Shown here in pieces: positions 16,784-25,432 of a DNA stretch of 39,905 nucleotides. The notes below the pieces were generated by a model. The model was not told the origin of the DNA. It did not search any database and saw only the letters and a program-made list of their open reading frames with translations. Source of the stretch: Chloroflexota bacterium (GTDB lineage Bacteria > Chloroflexota > Ktedonobacteria > Ktedonobacterales > JADMIN01); the NCBI GenBank assembly GCA_021814145.1, contig JAKAIY010000016.1, positions 1-39,905 of the forward strand. The letters are read 5' to 3'. The position numbers were made by a program, and so were the translations under genes. How positions within the stretch are numbered: position 1 is the first letter of the stretch; each line of letters starts with the position of its first letter.

Positions 16784-17133
16784 CTTGACGCTCCTCCCTG
16801 GCGGATTTAGCGGAGATCATCGGTCACTGTCACGCCGCGCGTATCTTTGGGGCGATCTCTTCAGAGACATCGTTCCGGCCTCCTCATGTCACGGGCATTT
16901 CTGCCGGAGAGGCAAACCGCGAGAGGCGCGGCTTCAGCCGCCCGCCCGCCAGCGCCAATCGCCCGCCACCGGCTACGCCTTAAAGGCGTCTTGTCCACGA
17001 GCGGGGAGATGTGGTACACTATCCGACAGGGCGGAGCCCTGAGCGTCGGGTTGTGGCGCGAAGTGGATCTCCGCCCAATGTCATGTCAGGACGGCTTCAA
17101 TCCGCCTGACCGCTTCGGGAGACCGCGCTACTT
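16784..17133. other. Divergent intergenic region between the FAD oxidase and the MBL gene
   Basis: No gene is supported in these 350 bases. The part next to the oxidase holds its ribosome binding site. The right half holds the promoter assigned to the metallo-beta-lactamase-fold gene and its leader of about 110 bases. No obvious operator dyad was found. Confidence 0.5.
16991..17020 (+). promoter_or_regulatory. Putative promoter of the MBL-fold gene
   Basis: TTGTCC at 16991-16996 and TACACT at 17015-17020 are 18 bases apart, and TGG directly before the hexamer adds the extended -10 feature. The start codon at 17134 leaves a leader of just over 100 bases. Confidence 0.55.
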
Positions 17134-17787
17134 ATGGAACTGACCTGGCTGGGTCACTCATGCTTCCGCTTGCGTGGAAAAGAGGCCACGGTCATCACTG
17201 ACCCCCCGGCGCCCTCCACCGGCTACTCCCTCGGTCGCCTCACCGCCGATATCGTCACTGTCAGTCACCAGCATCTCGGGCATAGCTATGTCTCAGGGGT
17301 GGGGGGAAATCCGCGGGTAGTTGACGGGCCGGGCGAGTATGAAATCAAACAGACGCTGATCAGTGGAGTGCAGACCTACCACGATAGCGAGCGCGGCAAG
17401 CGCCTGGGGCGCAACACGGCCTATCTGATCACGCTGGACGACATTCACATTTGCCATCTCGGCGACCTGGGGGACAAGCTCGATAGTCACGCCCAGGAGG
17501 CGCTGGATGGCTGCGACGTGCTGCTCATCCCCGTAGGTGGCGGCAACGCGCTCAACGCCGAGCGCGCCGCCGAAGTGATCGCTCAGCTCGAGCCGAAGAT
17601 CGTCATTCCCATGCATTACGCCACGCCAGCCTATAAGGGCGGCCCCGACGAGCCGCCGCTGGAAGGCGTCGAGCGGTTCTGCCGCGAGATGGGTGTCGAG
17701 CCGCCAGAGCCGGTGGCCAAGCTCAACGTTACCCCGGCGACGCTGCCGGCGGTGACACAAATTGTCTTATTGACCTATCGGGGATAG
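17134..17787 (+). CDS. Metallo-beta-lactamase-fold hydrolase (UlaG/Lactamase_B_3-like)
   Basis: A 217-residue protein of the short MBL type related to UlaG (opening TWLGHSCFRL). Metal-site candidates are His45, His47 and His50 in SHQHLGH, Asp111 in HLGDLGD and His161 in IPMHY. The canonical motif is HxHxDH; here the Asp position is Gly49, so the second metal site may be altered or empty. PVGGGNALNAERAAEVI and LEPKIVIPMHY match the rest of the family well. No signal peptide is visible, so it is cytosolic. The substrate is unknown. It lies alone on the plus strand before pyrG, with a strong stem-loop in between, so the two are probably transcribed separately. Confidence 0.88.
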   Translation: MELTWLGHSCFRLRGKEATVITDPPAPSTGYSLGRLTADIVTVSHQHLGHSYVSGVGGNPRVVDGPGEYEIKQTLISGVQTYHDSERGKRLGRNTAYLITLDDIHICHLGDLGDKLDSHAQEALDGCDVLLIPVGGGNALNAERAAEVIAQLEPKIVIPMHYATPAYKGGPDEPPLEGVERFCREMGVEPPEPVAKLNVTPATLPAVTQIVLLTYRG

Positions 17788-17811
17788 AGCAAGGGATAGC
17801 GCGATGCGAGC

Positions 17812-17847
17812 GAGGGGCCAGGGCCGCCAGCGGTGTCCTGGCCCCTC
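17812..17847 (+). terminator. Strong stem-loop after the MBL-fold gene
   Basis: GAGGGGCCAGG (17812-17822) and CCTGGCCCCTC (17837-17847) form an 11-pair stem with a 14-base loop, 25 bases after the stop codon. There is no long U-tract, but it is the natural end of this transcript and isolates pyrG. Confidence 0.55.
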
Positions 17848-17940
17848 CCGCTATTGTTCTGGCTGTTCTGCCCGTCCCGTTCGCGCGCCATTCATCATCG
17901 CCGCTCGCTGTTCGCTGATCGCCCCATCCGCCGCGCCTGA

Positions 17941-19707
<1,767 letters not shown>

Positions 19708-19781
19708 GGGCGCGGCCCTCACATGGCCACAGCGCGGCAGATGGAGCTTCCAGGCCTGATGACGCGCGGCTGGGCGGAATC

Positions 19782-19828
19782 ATAGCGCGAGAGCCAGCGG
19801 AGGTTCACTTCGCTGGCTCTCGCGCTAT
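19782..19828 (+). terminator. Perfect 18-bp inverted repeat after pyrG
   Basis: ATAGCGCGAGAGCCAGCG (19782-19799) is the exact reverse complement of 19811-19828, with an 11-base loop, 75 bases after the pyrG stop. It lacks a U-tract, so it may work as a terminator, as an RNA-stability hairpin, or be a dispersed palindromic repeat. Confidence 0.5.
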
Positions 19829-19934
19829 CACTCTGGCCCGAGGCATCGGCGCGGATGACGCCGCTCACGAAAGGCGCGGCTCTTGCGGTAATGGAGGCCT
19901 GCGTGAAGCGGAGACGCGCGCCTGGAGAACGCAT

Positions 19935-19950
19935 CCTCATGCGCATGAGG
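19935..19950. promoter_or_regulatory. Perfect 16-bp palindrome, possible operator
   Basis: CCTCATGCGCATGAGG is fully symmetrical and lies in the non-coding stretch about 190 bases before the acyltransferase start. A dimeric repressor could bind it. No regulator gene is adjacent, so this is pattern evidence only. Confidence 0.3.
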
Positions 19951-20138
19951 CTCGCCTTGCCTTGATCTGGGCTTGACGCGCTTGTGATGGCGTGGCGCGC
20001 TCGTGAGTCCGGCGTGTGAGCGCGAGGCGATACGGGTTACGCCGTAATGAAGCGAATGCCTCGCTCTTGAGGGGCGCCGCGCATGGAATCGCGCCGCAAG
20101 GACTCAGGAGCCAGACGGCTCTTTCAAGGGAGCGGCGC

Positions 20139-21404
20139 ATGGAATCGCAGGCGGCGCAGGGACAGGCCAGCGGCGAGCGGCGCGTAGAGCTTGACTGGCT
20201 CAGGACCATCGTTGTGCTGGGGACCATTCCGTTCCATGCGGTTCCGGTCATCGGCGCCGAGCGCGCTGTCTTTATCCTGAGCGCCGAGGCTAATCCAGTC
20301 CTGGCGCTGCTGGCTGGCTTTGTGCTGACCTGGGGCATCCCCCTGATCTTCCTCATGGCCGGGGCGGCGACCAGGCTCGCGCTCGATGTACGGACGCCGG
20401 GCGTATATATGCGTGAGCGCATTGCGCGGCTAGGCGTTCCGCTCCTGCTGGTGGCGCTGCTCTTCTCCCCCCTTCAGCTCTACTTCATACTGCTCAGCAA
20501 TCCAGGCCTGATCCACTGGCTCCCGCGATACGGCGTCGCGCTTCCCATCCTCGACCCGTCGCGATTGCGCGACTTTGGCTATTTCTACGAGCAGTATCTG
20601 CGCTACCTCTTTACATCCGTCCGGGGATACTCGCCCGCGATTGGCAGCCTCACGCTGACGTATCTATGGTTCGTGCCACGGCTGCTCGCCGTATCATTCC
20701 TCTGTCTGCCATTCCTGCTCTATCTGCGCGGGCGGGGGCGGCGCGTGACGGAGCGCGTCGCCGGGGCAGGCTCCCATCCTGTCACGCTGATCCTCGCTGG
20801 CGGGCTGATTCCCGCGCTGCTGATCGCGCTGTTCCAGCCTGGCTGGCTCAGCGGCGTGACGGCGGGCTGGATCTTCACCGATGACTGGACAGCCTTCTTC
20901 CTCGATCTCGTGATGTTCCTGTACGGGTTCCTGATCTACTCCAGCGAGCGGCTCCGCGCCACCGTCCGCACGGTGGCGTACCCCGCGCTCGCGCTGGGCG
21001 TAGTCTGCTTCGGCGTCGTTGGCGCGCTTCTGGCGTTCCGGCTCGCGCCAGCGGCGAGTTTTGCGCCAGCCTCCCTGCTGTTCGCGGTCGCGGAGGCGTT
21101 CAGCGTATGGCTATTCATACTGGGTCTGCTTGGCCTGGCGATGCGCTACCTGACCGTCTCAACGCCCTGGCAGCGTTACCTGACCGCCGCCGCGTTCCCG
21201 GTCTTCGTGCTGCACGGGCCGCTGCTGGCGGCTTCCTCGTACTATCTTCTTCAGGTCCCGGTTCCGGGTATTGCGCAGCTCGCGCTCATCCTCGTGGTGA
21301 CAGTGGCCGGCGCGTTCGGCGTCTACGAGTATGTGGTGCGGCGCACACCAGTGACCCGCGCGCTCTTCGGCGCGAAGGCGCCGAGGGCGAAGGAGCGCGC
21401 CTGA
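20139..21404 (+). CDS. Acyltransferase family 3 membrane protein
   Basis: Integral membrane protein of 421 residues with about ten hydrophobic segments. The opening ELDWLRTIVVLGTIPFHAV, with an Arg on the first helix and a His at its outer end, is the signature of the acyltransferase-3 family. Members transfer acyl groups such as acetyl or succinyl to sugars or lipids at the membrane. The segments IFLMAGAATRLAL and FPVFVLHGPLL near the end fit the family. The frame extends 41 codons upstream, but the ATG preceded by GGGAG, directly before the conserved part, is preferred. The acceptor substrate is unknown. It converges with the glycosylase gene with 55 bases between. Confidence 0.85.
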   Translation: MESQAAQGQASGERRVELDWLRTIVVLGTIPFHAVPVIGAERAVFILSAEANPVLALLAGFVLTWGIPLIFLMAGAATRLALDVRTPGVYMRERIARLGVPLLLVALLFSPLQLYFILLSNPGLIHWLPRYGVALPILDPSRLRDFGYFYEQYLRYLFTSVRGYSPAIGSLTLTYLWFVPRLLAVSFLCLPFLLYLRGRGRRVTERVAGAGSHPVTLILAGGLIPALLIALFQPGWLSGVTAGWIFTDDWTAFFLDLVMFLYGFLIYSSERLRATVRTVAYPALALGVVCFGVVGALLAFRLAPAASFAPASLLFAVAEAFSVWLFILGLLGLAMRYLTVSTPWQRYLTAAAFPVFVLHGPLLAASSYYLLQVPVPGIAQLALILVVTVAGAFGVYEYVVRRTPVTRALFGAKAPRAKERA

Positions 21405-21459
21405 GCGAGCGATGGGCTGGAACGCCACACTCAGAGCGTGGTAATACCCGTAATACCGC

Positions 21460-22164
21460 TTAGGGAGCAGGTCGCGGATTTTCTGTACGCGCATAAGCGC
21501 AGTAGGGAAGGAGGGGACACGCGGCATGGTTGGGATTCCGGGAAACACAGACCGTAGCGGCTAGATCAAGGAGCGCCCAGGTTACATTCGCGGGTGTTTC
21601 TGGTCTGCGCTTGACAAGCGCGTCCGCGATTGCCCAGATATTGACGCTCTTGCGAGGTTCCGCTTGCGATGGGGTGATGGCGAAGATCCGTTGGATAACG
21701 CGGGCGACATTGGTATCCACAGCTGGCTCAGGGACGCGCCCACAAGTTGCCGCGACGATGCCCGCCGTATATCGCCCTACACCTGGGAGCGACGAGAGCG
21801 TCTCGACATCCAGAGGAATGATACCCTGGTGGTTTGCGAGGAGCGCGAGCGCAAGCGCGTGGAGCTGTTTGGCCCGCTGGATTGAAAGGCCCAATGGCGC
21901 GAGGGCGGCTGCGAGATCATTCACGCTGGCGGATGCGAGGGTGGCCGCGTCAGGAAAGCGCGCAAGGAAGGACGGTAGGAACCGCTCGACCGCTTGAGCT
22001 CCGGTTTTTCTGAGCAATATCTCGGCGATCAATACATAAAATGGACTGTCGCATTCCCGCCATGAGAACGTGCGACGGTTTCCCTCAAACCAGGCGAGCA
22101 GTGTGGAAACGACCGCTTCAAGTTGGGTGGGATTTTGTGTGATTTCGGGCTGCGCATTCTCCAC
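21460..22164 (-). CDS. Mig-type HhH-GPD DNA mismatch glycosylase of the restriction-modification operon
   Basis: A 234-residue EndoIII/MutY superfamily glycosylase lacking the MutY C-terminal NUDIX-like domain. AEILLRKTG (47-55) matches the EILLRRT of the archaeal T:G mismatch glycosylase Mig rather than the EVMLQQT of MutY. The helix-hairpin-helix LPGVGRYTAG carries Tyr132 at the position that is Lys in EndoIII. The catalytic Asp150 is in VDTNVARV. The iron-sulfur loop reads Cys206-x6-His213-x2-Cys216-x5-Cys222, with His where Cys is normal. Mig is encoded beside a C5-methyltransferase and repairs deaminated 5-methylcytosine; the same job is inferred here. It is the third gene after the methyltransferase and HNH genes, with a GTG start nine bases after the HNH stop. 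Confidence 0.88.
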   Translation of the reverse strand: MENAQPEITQNPTQLEAVVSTLLAWFEGNRRTFSWRECDSPFYVLIAEILLRKTGAQAVERFLPSFLARFPDAATLASASVNDLAAALAPLGLSIQRAKQLHALALALLANHQGIIPLDVETLSSLPGVGRYTAGIVAATCGRVPEPAVDTNVARVIQRIFAITPSQAEPRKSVNIWAIADALVKRRPETPANVTWALLDLAATVCVSRNPNHAACPLLPYCAYARTENPRPAP

Positions 22165-22173
22165 AGTGTCACT

Positions 22174-22770
22174 TCACGATTGGGATTTGGGCCTGATCTT
22201 TGCGTACTTTGTCTCTAGCCATTCTAGCACGGCGAGCTGGTCTTCAATCGTAGCGCGGCGGATCTGCGCGAGCAGATGAATTCTATCCGGCTTGGGCGGC
22301 GCGATATTTTGCAGACCCTCGTTACAGTTCGCGCAGATCGCGCGCAGGTTTTCAGGAGTATCCGCGCCGCCTTTCGACTTGTCTATGATGTGCCCCATCG
22401 TGAGGCGCACCTTGCGCGAAGGATCGAATGGATCGGGGTCACCTGCCGCGAGTCCGCACATCTGGCAGGTGTAGCCATTGCGCTCCAGCACATAGGCGCG
22501 GGTCTCTTTCGAGATGTCACGCGCGAAAGCGGGCAGGCGCTTGTCGGTCTCCAGCAGATATTGCCCCGGTTTCAGATCACGGCGGTCATGATGGGTGAGG
22601 ATTTGGTAGCCTTCTTCCGTGCGCAGTTCCCGCACCCGCCTGGCCCATTCCGAGGTATTGCCAGACGCCTCGCGAATCTCATTACCATCTATGACTCTGC
22701 CCATGTTTGCCAGCAGGAACTCAAGAATACGCCACTTTGCCCCGGTCTTTTCGCCCTCGCCTCGATCCAT
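22174..22770 (-). CDS. HNH endonuclease, probable restriction enzyme
   Basis: A 198-residue protein with an N-terminal winged-helix-like region (about 10-75: WRILEFLLANMGRVIDGNEI, then SEWARRVRELR). The C-terminal HNH nuclease (about 88-155) has the zinc pairs Cys102-x2-Cys105 and Cys146-x2-Cys149. His127 is in MGHIIDKSKGG and Asn141 in PENLRAIC. The adjacent methyltransferase makes a type II restriction role the best inference, presumably at the methylated sequence, which cannot be read here. A free-standing homing endonuclease is less likely because the three genes run in one direction with short gaps (57 and 9 bases). The ribosome binding site is weak (GAGG about 12 bases upstream). Confidence 0.87.
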   Translation of the reverse strand: MDRGEGEKTGAKWRILEFLLANMGRVIDGNEIREASGNTSEWARRVRELRTEEGYQILTHHDRRDLKPGQYLLETDKRLPAFARDISKETRAYVLERNGYTCQMCGLAAGDPDPFDPSRKVRLTMGHIIDKSKGGADTPENLRAICANCNEGLQNIAPPKPDRIHLLAQIRRATIEDQLAVLEWLETKYAKIRPKSQS

Positions 22771-22827
22771 ATATTCTCAACCTCTTGGGTAGTTCATGCC
22801 AAAACTTGCACGCCTTGCAATGGGCGT

Positions 22828-23901
22828 TTATACCGTCAGTAGGTGTGGCTGGGTGATACATGGAGCGTGCTGTTTATCCAGCAGATATTGACCATCCAGC
22901 GCCGCGCGGATCGCCAATCCCACCGCCCGCGCGACCAGTGGTGGTAGCGCGTTGCCAACCTGGCGGTACTGCGCCGTCTTGCCCCCCGCGAACTGCCATT
23001 CGTCCGGGAACGCCTGGATACGCGCAGTCATACGAACGGTCAGACGGGGCATGTCATTGATAGGGAAATCTCTTCCTGGCGGCTCGTCGGCTATGCCCAG
23101 TCCGTCCACACCCAGCTTTTCCCATTGCGCGCGCGCCCGTGTCGGACCAAGGTCTGGGCCTCCATGCTTCTTCGAGCCACCTACCAATGTGGGAGCGATG
23201 CCGCTAGCCCGCTCCTGCCAGGATGCGGCGCCCGGCCACCCCCGCGCAGCCATCAGGTCGCCAATCGCGGCGCCCACGCTAGGTGGCTCGACGGTTTGTT
23301 CAGGCCAGCGGAACCGGGCGAAATATGGCTCTCGTATGCCGACGAGCACGAATCGTGGGCGGAGTTGTGGCGCCCCGAACACCGACGCTTGCAGCACCCG
23401 CCAGTCAACGCCATATCCCAATGCGATGATGCGCGCGATCAGCGAGGCGCGGTAGCCATCGAATTTCGCGCTGGCGAAGCCTGGGACATTCTCCAGCATG
23501 AGCGCGGCTGGCCTGGCCTGCTCGATCAGGCGCAGCGCCTGGGGAAAGAGATCACGCTCATCGTCGGCGCCAAGCTGCTTGCCAGCGATTGAGAATGGCG
23601 GGCAGGGCACGCCACCCGCCAGCAGATCTATCCCGCGAAAATCCCATCCCAATACGTTGTGGACATCGTCCTCGATGACATTCCACGATGGCCGGTTTAA
23701 TCGCAGTGTCTGGCACGCGGCGTGGTCGTTCTCGACCGCTCCAACTGTGTGAAATCCGGCAAGTTCAAGGCCTAGCGCCTCACCTCCCGCGCCGGAGCAG
23801 ATGTCAAGCGATGTCAGCACAGGTGAAAGATGGTGATGCACGCTCTCGCGCCGGGCGATTGTCACCTGATGACGGTCGCTCTTTGCTCGGGAACGGCCCA
23901 T
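22828..23901 (-). CDS. DNA (cytosine-5) methyltransferase
   Basis: Methylates cytosine C5 in a specific DNA sequence. The 357-residue protein has the motifs in order: motif I DICSGAGGEALGLELAG (33-49), motif IV with catalytic Cys100 in GGVPCPPFS, motif VI ENVPGF (137-142), motif VIII QLRPRFVLVGI and motif X QVGNALPPLVARAV. The target-recognition region includes IAPTLVGGSKKHGGPDLGPT; I cannot assign the recognised sequence from it. The ATG is preceded by AAGGA at eight bases. It is the first gene of the methyltransferase-HNH-glycosylase operon. The operon is less GC-biased than its neighbours, consistent with horizontal gain. An extended -10 promoter and a small palindrome lie upstream. Confidence 0.96.
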   Translation of the reverse strand: MGRSRAKSDRHQVTIARRESVHHHLSPVLTSLDICSGAGGEALGLELAGFHTVGAVENDHAACQTLRLNRPSWNVIEDDVHNVLGWDFRGIDLLAGGVPCPPFSIAGKQLGADDERDLFPQALRLIEQARPAALMLENVPGFASAKFDGYRASLIARIIALGYGVDWRVLQASVFGAPQLRPRFVLVGIREPYFARFRWPEQTVEPPSVGAAIGDLMAARGWPGAASWQERASGIAPTLVGGSKKHGGPDLGPTRARAQWEKLGVDGLGIADEPPGRDFPINDMPRLTVRMTARIQAFPDEWQFAGGKTAQYRQVGNALPPLVARAVGLAIRAALDGQYLLDKQHAPCITQPHLLTV

Positions 23902-23920
23902 AGTTTTATCCTTCCCCCGC

Positions 23921-23930
23921 AGCTATAGCT
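23921..23930. promoter_or_regulatory. Small palindrome between promoter and methyltransferase start
   Basis: AGCTATAGCT is a perfect 10-bp palindrome about 20 bases before the methyltransferase ATG and downstream of its putative promoter. Methyltransferases can repress their own genes, so an operator is conceivable. It is short enough to be chance. Confidence 0.2.
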
Positions 23931-23956
23931 CGCGTCACGGGACGCCAGCTATCTTC

Positions 23957-23962
23957 ACTATA
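23957..23962 (-). promoter_or_regulatory. Putative extended -10 promoter of the restriction-modification operon
   Basis: The minus strand reads TGTTATAGT, an extended -10 with TATAGT about 55 bases upstream of the methyltransferase ATG. The -35 region is poor (AAATAG). Pattern match only. Confidence 0.4.
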
Positions 23963-24078
23963 ACACCTTGATTTGCTCTCTATTTCACGACGCGCGCGGA
24001 CGTATGTTACGCTCGTATACCAGACAATTTACTTTGGACTCCCCAAAAACGGAAAATGTGGCAAACAAATCGCTCGCC

Positions 24079-24711
24079 CTACCGTTCCGGCCAGCGGGGG
24101 TCCGTGCGGATGAGGGCGAAGATGAGGGTATCGCGGAGGGCGTCATTCACGAAGGTCCCGTTCCAGCGGAGATGGGCCTCCTGGGTGAAACCGAGGCGGC
24201 GCGGCACGGCGGCGCTGCGCTCGTTGCGCGCGTCGCAGCGCATCTCGACCCGGTTGGCCCAGAGATGGTCGAAGGCAAAGTCAGTGACGAGGCGCGCGGC
24301 CTCGGTCATGAAGCCCTTGCCGGCGGCGCTGGTTCGTAGCCAGTAGCCGATCTCGAAGTAGCCAATCTCCCAGTCGCGGATCATCAGGCCGATGTTGCCC
24401 GCGAAACGGCCCGTCGCGCGGTCCACCACAGCGCAACCCAGCGTCTCGCGCGTCAGCCAGCGCGCCTCGGCGCGCGTCAGCCAGGCGCGCAGGTCATCGG
24501 GGGACTGGTCGGCGAAGGGCAGCCAGGGACGCAGCTCGTCGCGCGACTCCTGGATGGCCTCCCACATCTCATCGAAGTCCGAGATGTGATGTGGGCGCAC
24601 GATGACGCGCTCGCCGCGCAGCTCGTCGAACAGCGGGACCAGTTCACGGCGGATGGGCCTGGCTGACCGCTTCGGCGGCTCCTGCTCCACCATATGCTTC
24701 GCTTCGCTCAT
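24079..24711 (-). CDS. GNAT-family N-acetyltransferase (RimJ/RimL type)
   Basis: A 210-residue cytosolic acetyltransferase that would use acetyl-CoA. After a 30-residue basic leader, the domain opens with RGERVIVRPHHISDFDEMWEAI. Then come FAGNIGLMIRDW and the acetyl-CoA loop WLRTSAAGKGFMTEAARLV, a variant of the usual QxxGxG/A pattern, and the closing RRLGFTQEAHLRWNGTF. This arrangement is typical of RimJ/RimL-like enzymes that acetylate ribosomal-protein or other N termini; the actual substrate is unknown. The start at 24711 has GGAG nine bases upstream; a second ATG six codons in is possible. It follows MarC on the same strand, with 70 bases between. Confidence 0.9.
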   Translation of the reverse strand: MSEAKHMVEQEPPKRSARPIRRELVPLFDELRGERVIVRPHHISDFDEMWEAIQESRDELRPWLPFADQSPDDLRAWLTRAEARWLTRETLGCAVVDRATGRFAGNIGLMIRDWEIGYFEIGYWLRTSAAGKGFMTEAARLVTDFAFDHLWANRVEMRCDARNERSAAVPRRLGFTQEAHLRWNGTFVNDALRDTLIFALIRTDPRWPER

Positions 24712-24781
24712 GCGCTGTGGCTCCTGTAGTGATGATTGCCAGTTCGTGCGCCAGCCACTCAGGGACGGGTGGCGCTGACCG

Positions 24782-25408
24782 CTAGGATAAGTGAAGGAAC
24801 TCCGCCAGACCGTTGAGGATGAACTGCGCCGCGACGGCGGCCAGCAGCATGCCCTGCACGCGCGAGAGGACGGTAATCCCGGTGACGCCGATGCGCTTCT
24901 GGATGCTGAGGCTGGCGCGCATCACAATCCAGCAGGCGACGAGGGTGATCGCCGCCGCGACGCCAATCATCCCGCGCAGGCTCCAGTCGGCCCCGGCGGA
25001 ATTGTTGAGCAGGATGATGGTGGTGAGCGTTCCCGGCCCGGCGATCATCGGAATGGCGAGCGGGAAGACGCTGACATCCTCGCGCTTCCTGGCCTCGCGC
25101 GCCTCGCGGGTCGTCTCGCGCGCGCCGGACTGGCGCCCAAAGAGCATGTCAATCGCCACGAGGAACAGCAGCGCGCCGCCCGCCAGGCTGAACGCGGGCG
25201 GCGTCACCCCCAGCGCGGCGAAGATCGCCTGGCCGAACACGCCAAAGATCGCGACCACCACGGCGGCGACAATCGCCGCGCGCGTGACCACGAACGCGCG
25301 CTCATAGTGCGAGAGATCGGCGGTCAGCGTCAGCGTCACCGGAGCCAGGCCGATAGGGTCCACCACGGTGAAGAGCGCCACCAGCGCCTTGAAAAAGAAA
25401 AATAGCAT
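24782..25408 (-). CDS. MarC-family integral membrane protein
   Basis: A 208-residue membrane protein of the MarC family (UPF0056), with about six hydrophobic helices. The characteristic N terminus is FKALVALFTVVDPIGLAPV, and FPLAIPMIAGPGTLTTIILL appears in the second half. A charged loop between helices three and four (residues about 95-115) is rich in Arg and Glu. MarC was once linked to multiple antibiotic resistance in Escherichia coli, but that role was not upheld and the true function is unknown; some members resemble small-solute exporters. It starts 24 bases after the FAD-dependent gene on the same strand, so cotranscription is likely. Confidence 0.92.
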   Translation of the reverse strand: MLFFFFKALVALFTVVDPIGLAPVTLTLTADLSHYERAFVVTRAAIVAAVVVAIFGVFGQAIFAALGVTPPAFSLAGGALLFLVAIDMLFGRQSGARETTREAREARKREDVSVFPLAIPMIAGPGTLTTIILLNNSAGADWSLRGMIGVAAAITLVACWIVMRASLSIQKRIGVTGITVLSRVQGMLLAAVAAQFILNGLAEFLHLS

Positions 25409-25432
25409 ACGTTCTATCGTATCACATGCCGG

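Larger units (their letters stand above)
19708..20138. other. Intergenic region between pyrG and the acyltransferase gene
   Basis: No gene is supported in these 431 bases. They contain a perfect 18-bp inverted repeat (19782-19828) probably ending the pyrG transcript and a 16-bp perfect palindrome (19935-19950). Two copies of the 14-mer GCGCATGGAATCGC (20079-20092 and 20135-20148) are also present. The second copy includes the acyltransferase start codon; the first offers an out-of-frame decoy ATG 56 bases earlier. Confidence 0.55.

Noticed and set aside
20083..20141. Upstream ATG (20083) within a duplicated 14-mer as the acyltransferase start
   Set aside because: It is 56 bases before the real start and therefore out of frame; the downstream ATG has the GGGAG site and leads into the conserved family sequence.
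22174..22770. HNH gene as a homing endonuclease or group I intron product
   Set aside because: It is in a tight operon with a methyltransferase and a glycosylase, and no intron structure or interrupted host gene is present.
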